Source of the DNA: Chionis minor | Lineage: Eukaryota > Chordata > Aves > Charadriiformes > Chionididae | Direction of reading: 5' to 3' | Assembly (NCBI GenBank): GCA_013398295.1 | Contig: VZSF01008745.1 | Coordinates: 248,001 to 312,000, forward strand | Length of the DNA stretch: 64,000 nt | Shown: one piece after another, positions 38,201-50,880 of the stretch | Layout: each line of letters opens with the position of its first letter | Numbering within the stretch: the stretch's first letter is position 1 | The notes under the pieces: model-generated | Database searches by the model: none | Told to the model about the DNA's origin: nothing | What the model saw: only the letters and a program-made list of their open reading frames with translations | Made by a program: the position numbers and the translations under genes

Positions 38201-39706
38201 GCAGTTCTGTGTTAATTCCTGAAGATGTAGTCAGATATTGGCCATTAGCTGTTTCAGAGAGGAAAATGGGATAGTATCATCTGCAAAGAAAGAGAAATAA
38301 AATGGAAATATGATGGAACAAGTTAATTACTAATATCAAATTTTCATGTTCACTCTTTCCAGCTCTGCCTCATGCATCAAAATGGCAAAAGTGACCTCTG
38401 TGGAGGCAGCTGGAACTAGGCTAGGATCCTAAAAAAAAGGGAAATACGAGGTCCAAAACTAGAAGAAAAAGAAAAAAGTGAAGCAAGGGGGGAAGATAAG
38501 AAGAGCAAGAACAAACCACAATAATCAGGAAGAGGGTTCTTCTGCACTTTCAATCCCAGTATAATTTTAAACCCTATTTTAGGACTAGCAAGACCTATGC
38601 TACATTGCAACTGAGACACATCACTTCTATTTCTTCCAGAACTTCTGAACTTCATAATGACAATTCTGCATTATTTCTACAAAAATTGCAAGTTTTATGT
38701 GCGAAGATCCTATTATAATGTCATAAGTAATAATTACTAAAGACATTTAAATTAAACCACCGAATTAGACAGCAACAGTGACAATGCTGCAAAATGTACA
38801 CATCTCACACCACCTTGCCCCAGACATTTCTAGAACAATCCACACGAGGCAACATATATCAAATATAAATATTTGTGGGTTTTATTTTTCAAAAGCAATG
38901 TTTATGGTGCTTTATTTTTCCATTTTATTTTCTTCTCCCCTCACTATTATTGCCTTTTTAAAAAACATTTGTCTTAGTATGTCACAGAAGCGGGGAATGG
39001 GGTCAGCTAATTACACCAGCACTTTTCTCATTATTTAGTCTTTTTCTATGCACCCAAGTTGATTAAATCTCAACTAAAAATGTGAAGTACTGAGATCTAG
39101 AAGACCTGCCAACTCATCCTACTGCTCCTATATCCCACAGGGAAAAAAAGTTCATGCAGTTCTCCAGTACTATAACTGTGGGATAATATTCAGCAGCAAA
39201 CACTTCTATTTTTGCATACATACGATTTGGTTTGCAAGTCCGAGTTAGCAACCTGTCAAATTACCTACTGCAATTACCTGTGAAACACTACTCTTCTCAG
39301 GCTATTCACAGGCTATAATCTTGAAACATATCATCATTATTACTACTCCTACTATTGGTTTTGCCACATATTCTAGGTAGCCGCTGCACTCTTCTCAGTG
39401 GTCTTAAGTTCCTGTGAACTCTATGACTTAACTTCAGAAAAAAGTTATGCTAGCTCAGAAAATAAAATATATACATACAAATAGTTAAGGGATACAAAAA
39501 GGGAGAACTGTAGAAATGTGTTTACTACTTCTTAAAGCAACAAACCAGCAACATCGCAGTGTTTCTAGTAATCCTTAGATCAGAGTGCTCAAGAGAGGGC
39601 ATGAACTTCTTTCACTCTATTTTCTTGTTCAGCAGAATGCCTTAGCTGCTCATGTATATTTAGTCATCCTAATTTTTATTTTCCTCCAAGGCAAGGAAAT
39701 TTCCTA

Positions 39707-39791
39707 GGCAGAGCTGATACAGAAGCAGGTTACGTGATTGTCAAGAACAAAACCCAGATCTCCTGATTCTCAAGTAACACATTAGCCAAAA
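39707..39791 (-). mobile_element. Fragment of an ancient MIR/L3-like repeat
   Basis: The plus strand carries AACCCAGATCTCCTGATTCT and, about 40 bases earlier, GGCAGAGCTGATACAGAAGC. Together they resemble the antisense of the '...ggagacctgggttctattcccagctctgcc...' portion of old amniote SINE-type repeats. Only the 5' half of the family appears to remain. Confidence 0.4.
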
Positions 39792-41629
39792 ACTGTCCAT
39801 TGTGAATTCATACGATAATAGCATTGCTCAAAAGCAGGCTGCATGGTGCTACAGAGGTGGAGTCAACTGCAGCAACTTGCAAAGAACAAGAGCTTGCCAT
39901 GAGAGCATTTGTTCTCCAGACAGGTTTCAAGTTGCTCCTGGTGGAGCTTCTTCACTGTTTTTTTTCATTTGTTTTCCTCTGCAGTCCAACTGAATTTACA
40001 TGTGTGTGTTTGTGTATGCTGCACTGTTTTTACCAGTATTTGGCTGATAAAATGTAGGCAAGGTTAGGAACACAATTTTAAAAGCAGTAGTGAAATTGCC
40101 TGGGAAATGCATCTTTCATGAGCAATCCCACACATCTTCCAGGTCTAGTTTTAAGAGGACAACAACTAGATTTCATGTACTGCTTAAAAACAGCTGTCTG
40201 ATAGAATTGCTGTCACCATTATTTTGAAGTCACTCAAAATGTTCTAAACTATGTAACTCCAGTTCTCTATTTGTAACAAAAATAACGAATTAGGTGATTG
40301 CTAGAAGAGGGTTCAGACTCTCATGCATTGCCAAGCCTTTAGCATAAAACATCCCTTGAGCAATGTAGCCATTGGTTGGAATTAAGCCAAGCCATCCTTT
40401 AAATCCCTCTGCTTCTCAAATTGATTAAAACTGTAACTGGATCCTTTAATAGCAGTACATGTCTGTCGGTCTTGCTACTTAGCAACAATAAAAAATAATT
40501 AACTTGAGAACGCTCAGATTGTAACTCCCAGTCACCTCAGCCTCGGCACTGTACCATCAAAAGTAAGTGGTTCTGGCTTCAAGGAGCCCACTCTGAACCT
40601 GTTCAAGTATCACTAGCCCTAGGGAATTTATGCCATTGGCTCTAGAAAGGCTCATTTGGTTTGAATTCTGCCCAATTCAGCTATGGCAAGAGCACCACAA
40701 GACTAAGGTTTGCTGCAGTCATCACTGAAGCTTCTCACAAAAGTTCTCAACAACAATGGCAACAAGGTCTAAAGCTTTGCCAACACATGAAGAGGGAAAA
40801 AGTTTTACAGCTTTTGTAGTACCTTCATTTATTATTACCCTTCATTGCTTTTCTCACACCAAGACAATGGTACACAATTTTCGAACAGGTACAGGAGTAA
40901 GATAGGTTGAGTTAACTTACCCTTTCACTACTTAGAAAAAGCATGGAAGATATATCTAGTACAGCTGATGGCAGATTAACCAATTACAGCTTTGAAACAA
41001 TAAACTTGATCAATATTATACAGGCTATGGCAAAATGCTGTGTTCTATAGAACATGATGATTAGAAAACTGAAGGATATTAGAGTACTCTGCTCAGACTG
41101 TGTTTTACAGGTGCGTCTGAGCAATTAGTGGAATAATAAAATACAAACTGGCAGATATACAGCTCTGCCCCACATTCACAAAAACAAGAAACAAAAAACT
41201 CTTAAATACCCCAAAGCTAGAGAAGCTGGCAAGCAGGTAATTCTCTCCTCTGGCAACAAGCAAAGAGTTAAGAACATGACACAGGCAGAGGTTTCGTGAG
41301 GTGCTTTACCACATCTTAGATCTTAAGAGGTCTAGCAGGACTTCGGATACAAAAGGTATGGGCCTTAGGGACACTGGCAGTTACGGATATTTGGAACAGA
41401 GAGGGGAGAGGAAATACCTTTTTCCTGTCTCACTACCTAAAATGCAATAGCAAGCTCTACCTAAGCTATGCAAGAACCCAGCGCTTCATAGGTAATCCTT
41501 GGCTGCTGCCATACAAAATTAATTCTTAAAATTACACAACCATTGTTAAAAATATATTGTATTTCTACACTGTACTTCTAAGTGAACGTCACAAAATACG
41601 TGCCTTCCCTGACTTTCTTCCCACTGAGC

Positions 41630-42160
41630 TGCTACAAAAGAGTCTGCTGTCATGGCTCTTCCCCCTCCTTCCGACTGCCACAGTCGCAGGGAGCTCTATC
41701 CTCAACTCTCCCCTTTTCTGCAACCTCTTCCCTATTGCTCAGCAGCCTCCTAAAAATCATGCTGCTTTAATTATCATCTCTGTGCAGATGAGTCACAGAT
41801 CTCTTGTCCCTTATGTTCACATTCGCAGTTCAGAATCTCCTTCTGGATATTTGCCACCAGCCCTAACACAGTATGCTGAAAAGCCAAAATCACGTTTCTT
41901 CCCAAACCCTCCCTGCTCCCCCTTTCTTTCCCCATCTCTGTCAACAACTCCACCACCTTATGTCCCACAAGCTCACAACCTGGGTGCCATTTTCAACTCC
42001 GCTTCCCACACAAATCCTGTCGATTTTCTTCCCGCCGCCGTTCAGAAATATTTGCTTGCTTTCCCACCTATGCTACAATTACTCAATCCCTGCAGTTTCT
42101 TACCACTGGGTCTATGGCATCCTCACTCTATTATTATTCCCTGCCCCTCCACACTGAAGC
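41630..42160 (+). mobile_element. Decayed L2-type LINE fragment (reverse-transcriptase C-terminal region)
   Basis: The plus strand contains ACAACCTGGGTGCCATTTTC and AAATCCTGTCGATTTTCTTC, which closely resemble the L2 reverse-transcriptase region encoding a N-L-G-V-I-F-D-S-like motif. In the translated frame this reads HNLGAIFNS. Upstream, AAACCCTCCCTGCTCCCCC and CTGTCAACAACTCCACCACC fit the preceding segment of the same family. The C-rich composition is typical of L2 sense strand. The copy has internal deletions and frame changes and cannot be functional. This explains at least part of the 249-residue plus-strand open frame at 41557-42306. Boundaries are estimates. A CR1-clade L3 element, which shares similar sequence here, is the alternative. 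Confidence 0.62.
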
Positions 42161-44283
42161 CAGGGCTCATCTGTATCTGCAGCAACCCACTCTGTCCTCC
42201 CCCATGGGAGGCAGGCATAAGAACCAACACAGATGGGAGAAAACAGAATGGTGAGCACACACCATTTAAGATACTAAGGGAAGGGGGGGGGGGATCTCTA
42301 TTGTGAAAAAATATAATGCAAGCTATTAAATAAATGCTACATAAAAGGTGAGTTCCCATGCAACCTGCACAAATGCTTCTAGAAGTCTAGAGCCTTTCCC
42401 TGAATATTTAATGAACCTGCATTTCTCCAAGTTCATAACCCTTGTGTACAAGCTAATAACAATTACCCAGCTTACTGAGTACAAAGAATTGCCTTAATTT
42501 TATTTAAACAATTTGCGTGGAGCGGCACCTATCACCATAGTAACAGAACACTTCATGTAAAAATTTAACACAACTTACATAAATCACCCACAGATCAAGC
42601 AACTACTGGGAAAAATTGCCCGCTGGATTAAGAGAGATGCAATGTGTACTCTAAGCTCTTTTCTTCTATCTTTCTGAAGTAATTTTCCATTTCCAATTAT
42701 TTCTACCCTCCTTTCTGTAAAAGGCATCATCTTGCTTTCCTTTGGGATCTGGTCACATATTAGTTTGTAATTTGCATATAAAGAGTAACACTTCTTCCTG
42801 CTACGCCATTTCCAAAATGAGCTGGTATACCATTAGGTAAGAAACCATAGCAAGTATTTTAGTACCGACTAAAATCACATTTATACTTGGTCATATATCC
42901 TGATAGAATCTAAATGCTTACATGGTCTAAATTGAATTTCAGCTCTTAGGGTGATTTCTCTATGCAGTGACATTCTTAGCAGGTAAAAATAAAATCCACT
43001 GAAACTATCATCAGATGAGAGGCTGGAAATGAGGCAAAAATATTGCATCCAAAGGAGAAAAAACAAAGTCAAAATGCCCTTTTTTTCCCCACACCTCTAA
43101 CTCAGAAAAATAAGTGTTATGCATTCAAAACTAAATCTTTTATTACTGACACACAAAATAGAATTTGTAGCACGATGTGTTGTGCAGTTCTTAAGTTTTC
43201 AATGTCACTTCCAAGACCATTTAGAGGCAAATAACTTCTTAATTTTTCACTTCTGCTTCTCCTCTAGTACTGTCATGAAAAAGAATTCTGGCTTATGAAA
43301 CACAATTGCAGCAAAATATTTCGTGTTTCTTATAGTGCTTAGGTGGTTATTCTGCCAACAGAGGAAATAAAATTAATTGAACTTGAGAAAAAGTAGTGAT
43401 ATTTAGGTAGATGGCATTTCAGGCTCAGCTATCCAATGTTTCATATTGGTTCACCTGAAATTCTTGATGTATTTTTAATGGATTTAAGCAAACACACACA
43501 CGTGTACCTCACATTATATTCCCAAAATAAAGATTGACCCTACACTTTTTCATGCTTAAGGCTTCTATTAGCTACCTAATTAGTTTCTCTAATTCACTAT
43601 ACTGAAGTGAAATCTTGCTTTGCTGCACCTGGTTACAGAGACTGTACTGTCTGTGGAAAGGGAAATCAGTTTCCAAAGTACAAGAAACGCAGAGTCTGTC
43701 TTCACTTCTACTGATACAACCAACTTAATCTTAACCCATCATCATTAATGATTAAATTTAGCATTTACAAAGAATTACACCAGAAGCATGGCATATCCTC
43801 TATCTGCCTCTATTCAAATAGAAACTGTGATGCCAGTCAATGTACACTGACACAGTTCCTACAACAACCAGTCTAAGAAAAAGAGGTTTTAATTTAAAGA
43901 AAACATATGAGATACTAAAACACATTTTTCCTCTCTGTCTATGTTTTTATCTCAGTTTCCACCAGCTTTCTGGTATTTTCTGCAACTGCTTCCATGAGTG
44001 CGTGAATTAACAGTCCCTAACACTTTCACCATCACCTTGACCCACTCAGGCTCCTTTTCTTGGAAAAATTAAACAGCTGCATGGGTTTACCAGCATATGC
44101 CCCACCAAAAAGACTACTCTTTCTTCCAAATTATTCTGCTTTATGTTTCATTTTTCCCCATATTAAGAGGGTATCATTAATCTGGAAGAAAAAGAACTAA
44201 ACAAAAAAAAAAACTAAATAAGCCAACACCAAAACATTTTTGCTTTCTGGTCACTAAGCTGCTTACGTACTCAGCAATCTTTG

Positions 44284-44345
44284 AGGTTTGTTTGTTTGTT
44301 TGTTAGCTTGTTTTTTGTTTGGTTTTGATTTTGGTTTTTTTCTTC
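44284..44345 (+). repeat. (TTTG)n microsatellite and T/G-rich low-complexity tract
   Basis: GTTTGTTTGTTTGTTTGTTA is followed by further TTTTTTGTTTGG and TTTTGG units. The tract is degenerate toward its 3' side. Confidence 0.85.
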
Positions 44346-47300
44346 TTCCATCCACGAGGAAAAAAACCTACTTTCTCTAAGAATGAAAAAGAAAATACAG
44401 CTAACAAATTCACAGGACTTTACAGGGTAGGTTTTTTTATTAAAGCATGCAGTAGCTTCCTAAGTTACTTTGGAAATGTCACATCACAGACTACATAAGT
44501 TTAGGGGAAAAAAAACCTCTTTACAGCATCTATCTCAATGACAACTAATGAGGCATTGAATTATTTCCAGTAGTGGTTCATATCCCTATGGACTATTATT
44601 GATGTTTTAACCTTTGAGCTATTCCATGCCTAATCCCATTTCAAAAAGGACTTCAAAACTTAAATCCAGAGACAACAATATATCCACAAGCAAGACATTT
44701 CAAGGGGAAAAAAGTATAATGAAATAGCAGAAATAAACCAGCAGAATCAGAAAAAGGCATCACTGTTAAGCACCTTGGGCACTTCTCACATTACGTTAAA
44801 TTACATCTGAAATTTTCCATAAGAGGGTGCCATAGAGAAATAAGCTACTCTACTATGAAAAAGAGAAAAATATTGCCAAAGAGCCTAAATTGAAATGACT
44901 TTGATACAGCTTATTGTAAACAAAAACCAGTTTCATATTTCCAACGATCCTTTAAATTCTCTTTTACCTTATACATTATACACTGACTTCTAAATGTGAA
45001 GAAAACAGCTGCACAGGATAATACGTATCCTGAAACAACACTACTTCTGAGCACTGTTTGTACCTTATGCAACAGAAAATCTTGCATAAGAGCAGCAGTT
45101 GAAGGATACAAGGTGAGTCCAAATCTCCGCCAGTGTTACTTGCAATGAGTTATAACACTCATATGAATACCATTTGAATTCCACGTACTATAGGCAGATA
45201 ATGCCTGGGTATTGTTTTCAAGGGGGGCTTTTTTGTTCTCTTTTCAACTTTTCACCTCATCTATTTAGCTACCCACTTACGCACTTACTCCTCTACTTGT
45301 ACACTTATGAGAAATGGGACATTTTGCATAAACAGTGTATTATGCATATATATATTTTAAATTCCAAGAATGTGGCCTCCTCACCACGAAGTATGTTTAT
45401 TTAAAAAAGGGAGGAGGGAGGAGATTATTACCACGGTAGGCTAACAAAGTTGGGGTGGAAGGAATAATGTTGAAAATTTAAATGAAAAACTTTAAATTGT
45501 AATATATAACTGTTTCCATTAAATACATGTTGCTTTGAAAACCCCAACAATCTGGAAGTGCAAAGTAGCTTTAATGAGGAAGCAATCAAACATTCACACC
45601 ACTAAACTATTAAAGCCAGTTTATGAGCTAAAGATACCTGAGGTAATTAGCTACTTGGTACGACCTAAAATTCAAAAATTTTAAGCTATATTTAGTGAGT
45701 CCTTGAAGTCCTTACTAATTAGGACTTAAAAACAAAAGTGAGGAATTGTGATAGAAAAGATTATATGAGAGTTAATATGTAACAATAGTACTAAAGATAT
45801 GAATTGTTCTTCTCTATTCACACATTTGATATTGTCCTAACAAAATTATAGAATGAGTTCATACTATTGCATTTGGATTCCAAGTTGGGGTGGGGGGCTA
45901 AAAGTAATTTCCCTTTTTATCTTTTCAACTGGAAAACAAGACTGCACTTAGTTTCTCAGTGAGACAGTGTTTGAAACATTCGTCATGCAAGTTACAGCCA
46001 TTTGATTATAAAAAAACGCAACGTCATAAAAAATAGTGCATTACTCAAGAAATAATTTGTGATCCTTTTCAACAGCTATTATCTGAAGGACAGCAATGAC
46101 TAGAAGCCCAACAAAGATTACCCCTCTGGGATGGGAAGTGAGTCTCTTGGGGCACAGAGTATATGGACACTTACTTTTTTGAATCTCAAACACCTTTAAA
46201 TGGAGTATAAGCTCCAAATCACTCAGCTGAGGCAGTGCACAGGTCATTGCTGTATGCGCTCTATGTCAGGGCTTTTAGTTCAAAATCCCAGGTCCAGACA
46301 GAGCATTTATAGATGGTTGTCTTGGTCTTTCCTAGTTATTCTCCACCCTGGCCACCACCTCCCAAATTGCACCATTCAGGTTCTCGCCCCGTGTTATCCA
46401 AAATCTGAGTTTACCTCCAAATGTTGCTGACAGATGATGTCAGAATGTTGTTCTGTGACAACAGTGCAAGCCAGATCCACGTCAGCCAAGTGATTGTTCT
46501 CCATCTCCACCCAGATTACACAGAATTGCTTCTACCGCATACTCCCTCTTCAAAAAGGTGTTTAGGCAGAGAAGTAATTGCAGCGAAGCTTTTATAAAGG
46601 AGTATTTACAGGCCTACGCTACCCTTCTGCTGGAGCATCTTGCTAAGTAAATCCCACAAGACATTAAGGCTGAGAGATAAACATCAGTGGTTTTAAAACT
46701 AAATAAACACAGCAAATCATTGTGAAAGCTGATTAAGGAAAGTAAAAAACATGTAATGAGTGCTACTAATGATCGCTACTAAACAGCAATAATAAGAACT
46801 ATGGTGTTCAACAGTAAAGTTTTCTTTAAATGTCTGACAACTTACAAAGTCAATATAAAATTAGACTTTTCAGATATTCCCAAGATTTCCAGGGTTTTAA
46901 TTCTAAAGAAGAAAGCTTCTTTAGTAAAACATTAATGGGTTCCTGAGGAATAAGAGCATTGAGAATGGTAATAAAAGCTACCCACTGGTTGCCTAAGAAA
47001 GCAATAAAGCTTCTATTCCTTACAGTTTTCATTGTAGCTACTGCTACCTTTCTAAAATGAAACAAGCATACTTAAAACAATCAGTTCCTGGCACCCTCTG
47101 AAGCTGAACACCCCAAATAACTAAGTAGTAAGACTTCCATGAATGCTATAAAGACATTGTTTAAGTCACTCATGTTCTTCCTTATATGCATTTGTGACTG
47201 GAACAATTCTGCCAACACAAATCTAAATTTATGAATGAACCAAAAGGGAAAAAAGCACAGCTCAAAGCAATCTCATGCCCCCTCCCCGCCCCATACACAC

Positions 47301-50300
47301 ATATACTTTTAACACCTCTCTTGTACCATCAAGAAAGAACAGGCCTTTTTTTACTTATTGCAGTGCAAACAGAGATTAGAGACAAAGCACAGCCTTCGAC
47401 TCATGTGGGGAGGCAGATTGGTGTAAGAGAGAAAGGCAGAGAGTGCAAGGGAACAGTAGCAAAAATCATGATAGTCTCATCGATTTGTTTGTTATTTAAA
47501 TACTTTTTTCCCCCCTCCAGTATTCTGATGCAAGGGAAAAATTGATTATAAAAATGAAACAAGAATGCAAGCCCTGAATTAAATAAGCTATCAGCAAGGA
47601 GGATGGTATTAAGAGTGAAAACGTGCAGGAAGTGCCTAGGAAACAATATCCTAAAGTCCTCAGGGGGAAAAAAAAAATCCCTAAGCCAAAATAAAACAGC
47701 TGCATAGAAGCAAATGATTAGGGCGAATGCAAAGCAGGTTACAATAATAACTTGCAGTGCTCTGAGGGACCTGCTTCTACTGGAAAATATCCACTGCATG
47801 CTGGCCTGTTAGTTGGGTCCTGGCAATGAGCAACACACATAGAAAATGAAATGGTTAAAACAAAGTATGTGTCATCCTGCATTTATTCCAAAGTCTGTCT
47901 CTAAGTAGGTATCATTACTCCAACTTTTCTAATTATTTAAAGGTTAAAGCACAGACACTCAGTAGATTTTCTTCGGACTTCAGACTTACAAGAGAGATGT
48001 AATTCTGGTTTTTTCTTCATTATCCATTTAGTACTGATAATGGGGTGGGGGGCACAGAGAGCGGACACCCAACGACACTATGAAGAAACACTAACATTAC
48101 AATTAGCCTCAAAATGTACAAAATAATTAAAGCAAGCCAGCTTAATTTTAGCTTTTTTCCTCTACCTTGACTGATGAACCATTTTTGGTTAATAAATCTG
48201 AATTTCATCTGTAACTTAAACAACGCAAAAAAATAATTTTTCAGTCCTGCTGGTTCTCAGTTACTAAGGTGAATACTGGAGTTCTATTTTTAAATTATAT
48301 GAGTGTCTTAAAAAAAAAATGCAAAGGTATAAGAAAATGCACTTATTTTTCTTAATAAACTACAAAGCTTTATAAAAAACTGTTGTTAGCTACTGTTACA
48401 AGATCAATTGTAACACTGCCTTCTGTAGGTGTTTCACAAACAAAAAAAAACGTAATTATAAATTATTGTTAGTGAAGTACGATAAAATATGTTGCATACA
48501 AAAGAAAATGGATTCCAAGACAAAAAACAATTGATAAGGTGATACTGAAACATTCAATTTACAGCCTGAAGAATGCACAATGAAAATTTTCAGGGTGTTC
48601 AGTGATCATACAAAAGAAAAGCTCAGTGAAGACATTTTGAAATGCTACGTTGGAATGCATTTGTTTTAAGCAGAGATCAAACCACATGTGTTTGGGACTA
48701 GTAATGGAATTTTTCATTATCATTCTTCTGACTACATCCCAGTTCATTTTCAGAGCATGCTTAAATTTAGGCACATAAATGCTCCTTTTGACTTCAAAGT
48801 ATGGATTCATATACTGAACTGCTTCCTGACTGGGGAATCATGTCAGTTTCGGCAAAGATAAAACTGCTGTTCTCCAAAGGTATTAAATAGAAACATTTGC
48901 TCTCATTCACACCACACAATATATAGAGAGAAATATAAGCATAGCAAATTAGTCGTACCATGGATAGGGATGAATTTGTAAGAAAATGAACTGATATTGA
49001 GCTAATTCCTGGGAAATACTGCAGCGGTTGGTGTTCTACCCTGCTTTCTCACTAACAGTGGACACATGAAAATTGATCAGGTGGCTCTTCCCCTCAGTTA
49101 AAAAAAAATACACAGTAACGCACAACTATTTCTGTGGAAAATAAGCAGTTTGGCCAAGGGGAAGGGATGCCCTCCATGTGTCTTTTTCCCAGGGTACTGA
49201 CCCCTTCTCACAGCTCAACAAGGGCACAACAAGCCACAGGATAACAGATAAGAAAAACCCCATGCGTCGTGCAAAAGGCAGCCGAGAAAACAAAGGCCTG
49301 GTCTCTTCTTCCACAGCCACCACTGCTGGTATCTCCGTCCCAGTTTGAGGCAGGGTAACAGTGAGAACCCCAGTGGGGAGCGCCAGGAGGCTGGAGGATG
49401 GGACTGGTAGGGCACCCTCAAACCTGGGAAGCAAACGGGCACTCTCACTGTGTGGCCTGTGGGGAGGGAGCAGCCCATGCTCCATTTCCACATCAAAATC
49501 CCCACACACAATTTAGGGAAAATTATTATTAATATTAATACTAATAATACAGAAAAGTGAGAAACTTTTCATTTCCCAAGCCTGAACACACAGGACTACT
49601 GCTCTTCTCCAACTCAGGTGGGAGGCAAACCCAACTAATCATCAGTGTTGCATGCATTTATGAAAGGGTCAAGGAAAAATGCATTTCTTTTATAAAAGGG
49701 AAAATATCATCATACAAAGTCATGCCAAGAGGCCATAGGAGAAGTTTAGCTTTGTTCAGTCTGAAGTGATGCTTCTGAAAACCAGAACAAGTCTCTTCAG
49801 TGCTCCTACCTGGCCCACGCTCTCCTTTTTTCTCCTACTCCACCTTTCTCAAGTGCAAACACTCCCTTGGACTTCTGCTTGGCAGCAGTGGTTCCTTCCC
49901 TCTGCTGTTGCTGAACGGCCAGGAAAGGGGACCCTCTCTGGACCCTTTTCCCTCTGCATGGTCAACTGATGCTGTAAGATGGTACCAAGACCCTTCAGAG
50001 TCATCAGTAGTAGACTTGTCTCAGAAATGCACGCATCAGGGTAAGTGGTGACGCTCAACTGAACAGAACTACTTCAACTTCCTAGGTTATTTCTACAGGA
50101 TTTGGTATCAACATTAGGTTGAACTTGCAGCAAAAGAGACACTTCAGTTTCATCAGAAAAACAGGCAAAGAGGGACAGACCTAAACCACACACAGAGAAG
50201 CAACAGAATTGCGGGGAAGGGTCTCTAGGTTGCACTCCCAAATGAAGCCCTTTAAGCAAGTGTTTCTCAGTACCTACACTTCTGGATTTCCTGAAGGTAG

Positions 50301-50753
50301 GATGTACGAAAACGTATTCACAATATTCTAGCCTCACGGGGTCATGTGTCATCTCAACAGGTGTCTAAATTACATTAATTGTGTGAAAGAGCAGATGATC
50401 AAATTCCTATACGTACAGACGTTTTGAACCAGACAGTTAATTAAAAATTAAAGACAAAATATAAGAAAGCAAATATACAAATTACCAAGTAGATTTCTCA
50501 AATTTATAGTGATGATATTAGACTAGTGAATCCAAGATGAATCCTACTACTGAGATATGCAGAGGCATATACACAGCTCAACCCACACTAGTATTATAAA
50601 ACCAGGATGCAGAATTTTTATAAAGCATTTACCTCGTACTAGTATTCCCTTATTTGTGTTAGACAATATAGACAGAGTAACACAAAACTGTGTGAAGAAG
50701 GTAATGGCCATTTACAATTTAGGAAAAAATAAATTGCTAAGCAGATGGTCTCA

Positions 50754-50880
<127 letters not shown>

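Noticed and set aside
47401..47799. 132-codon minus-strand frame rich in Phe, Leu and Ile, resembling membrane segments
   Set aside because: The hydrophobicity follows from T-rich codons, there is no splice context fitting CNKSR2, and no family is recognised.
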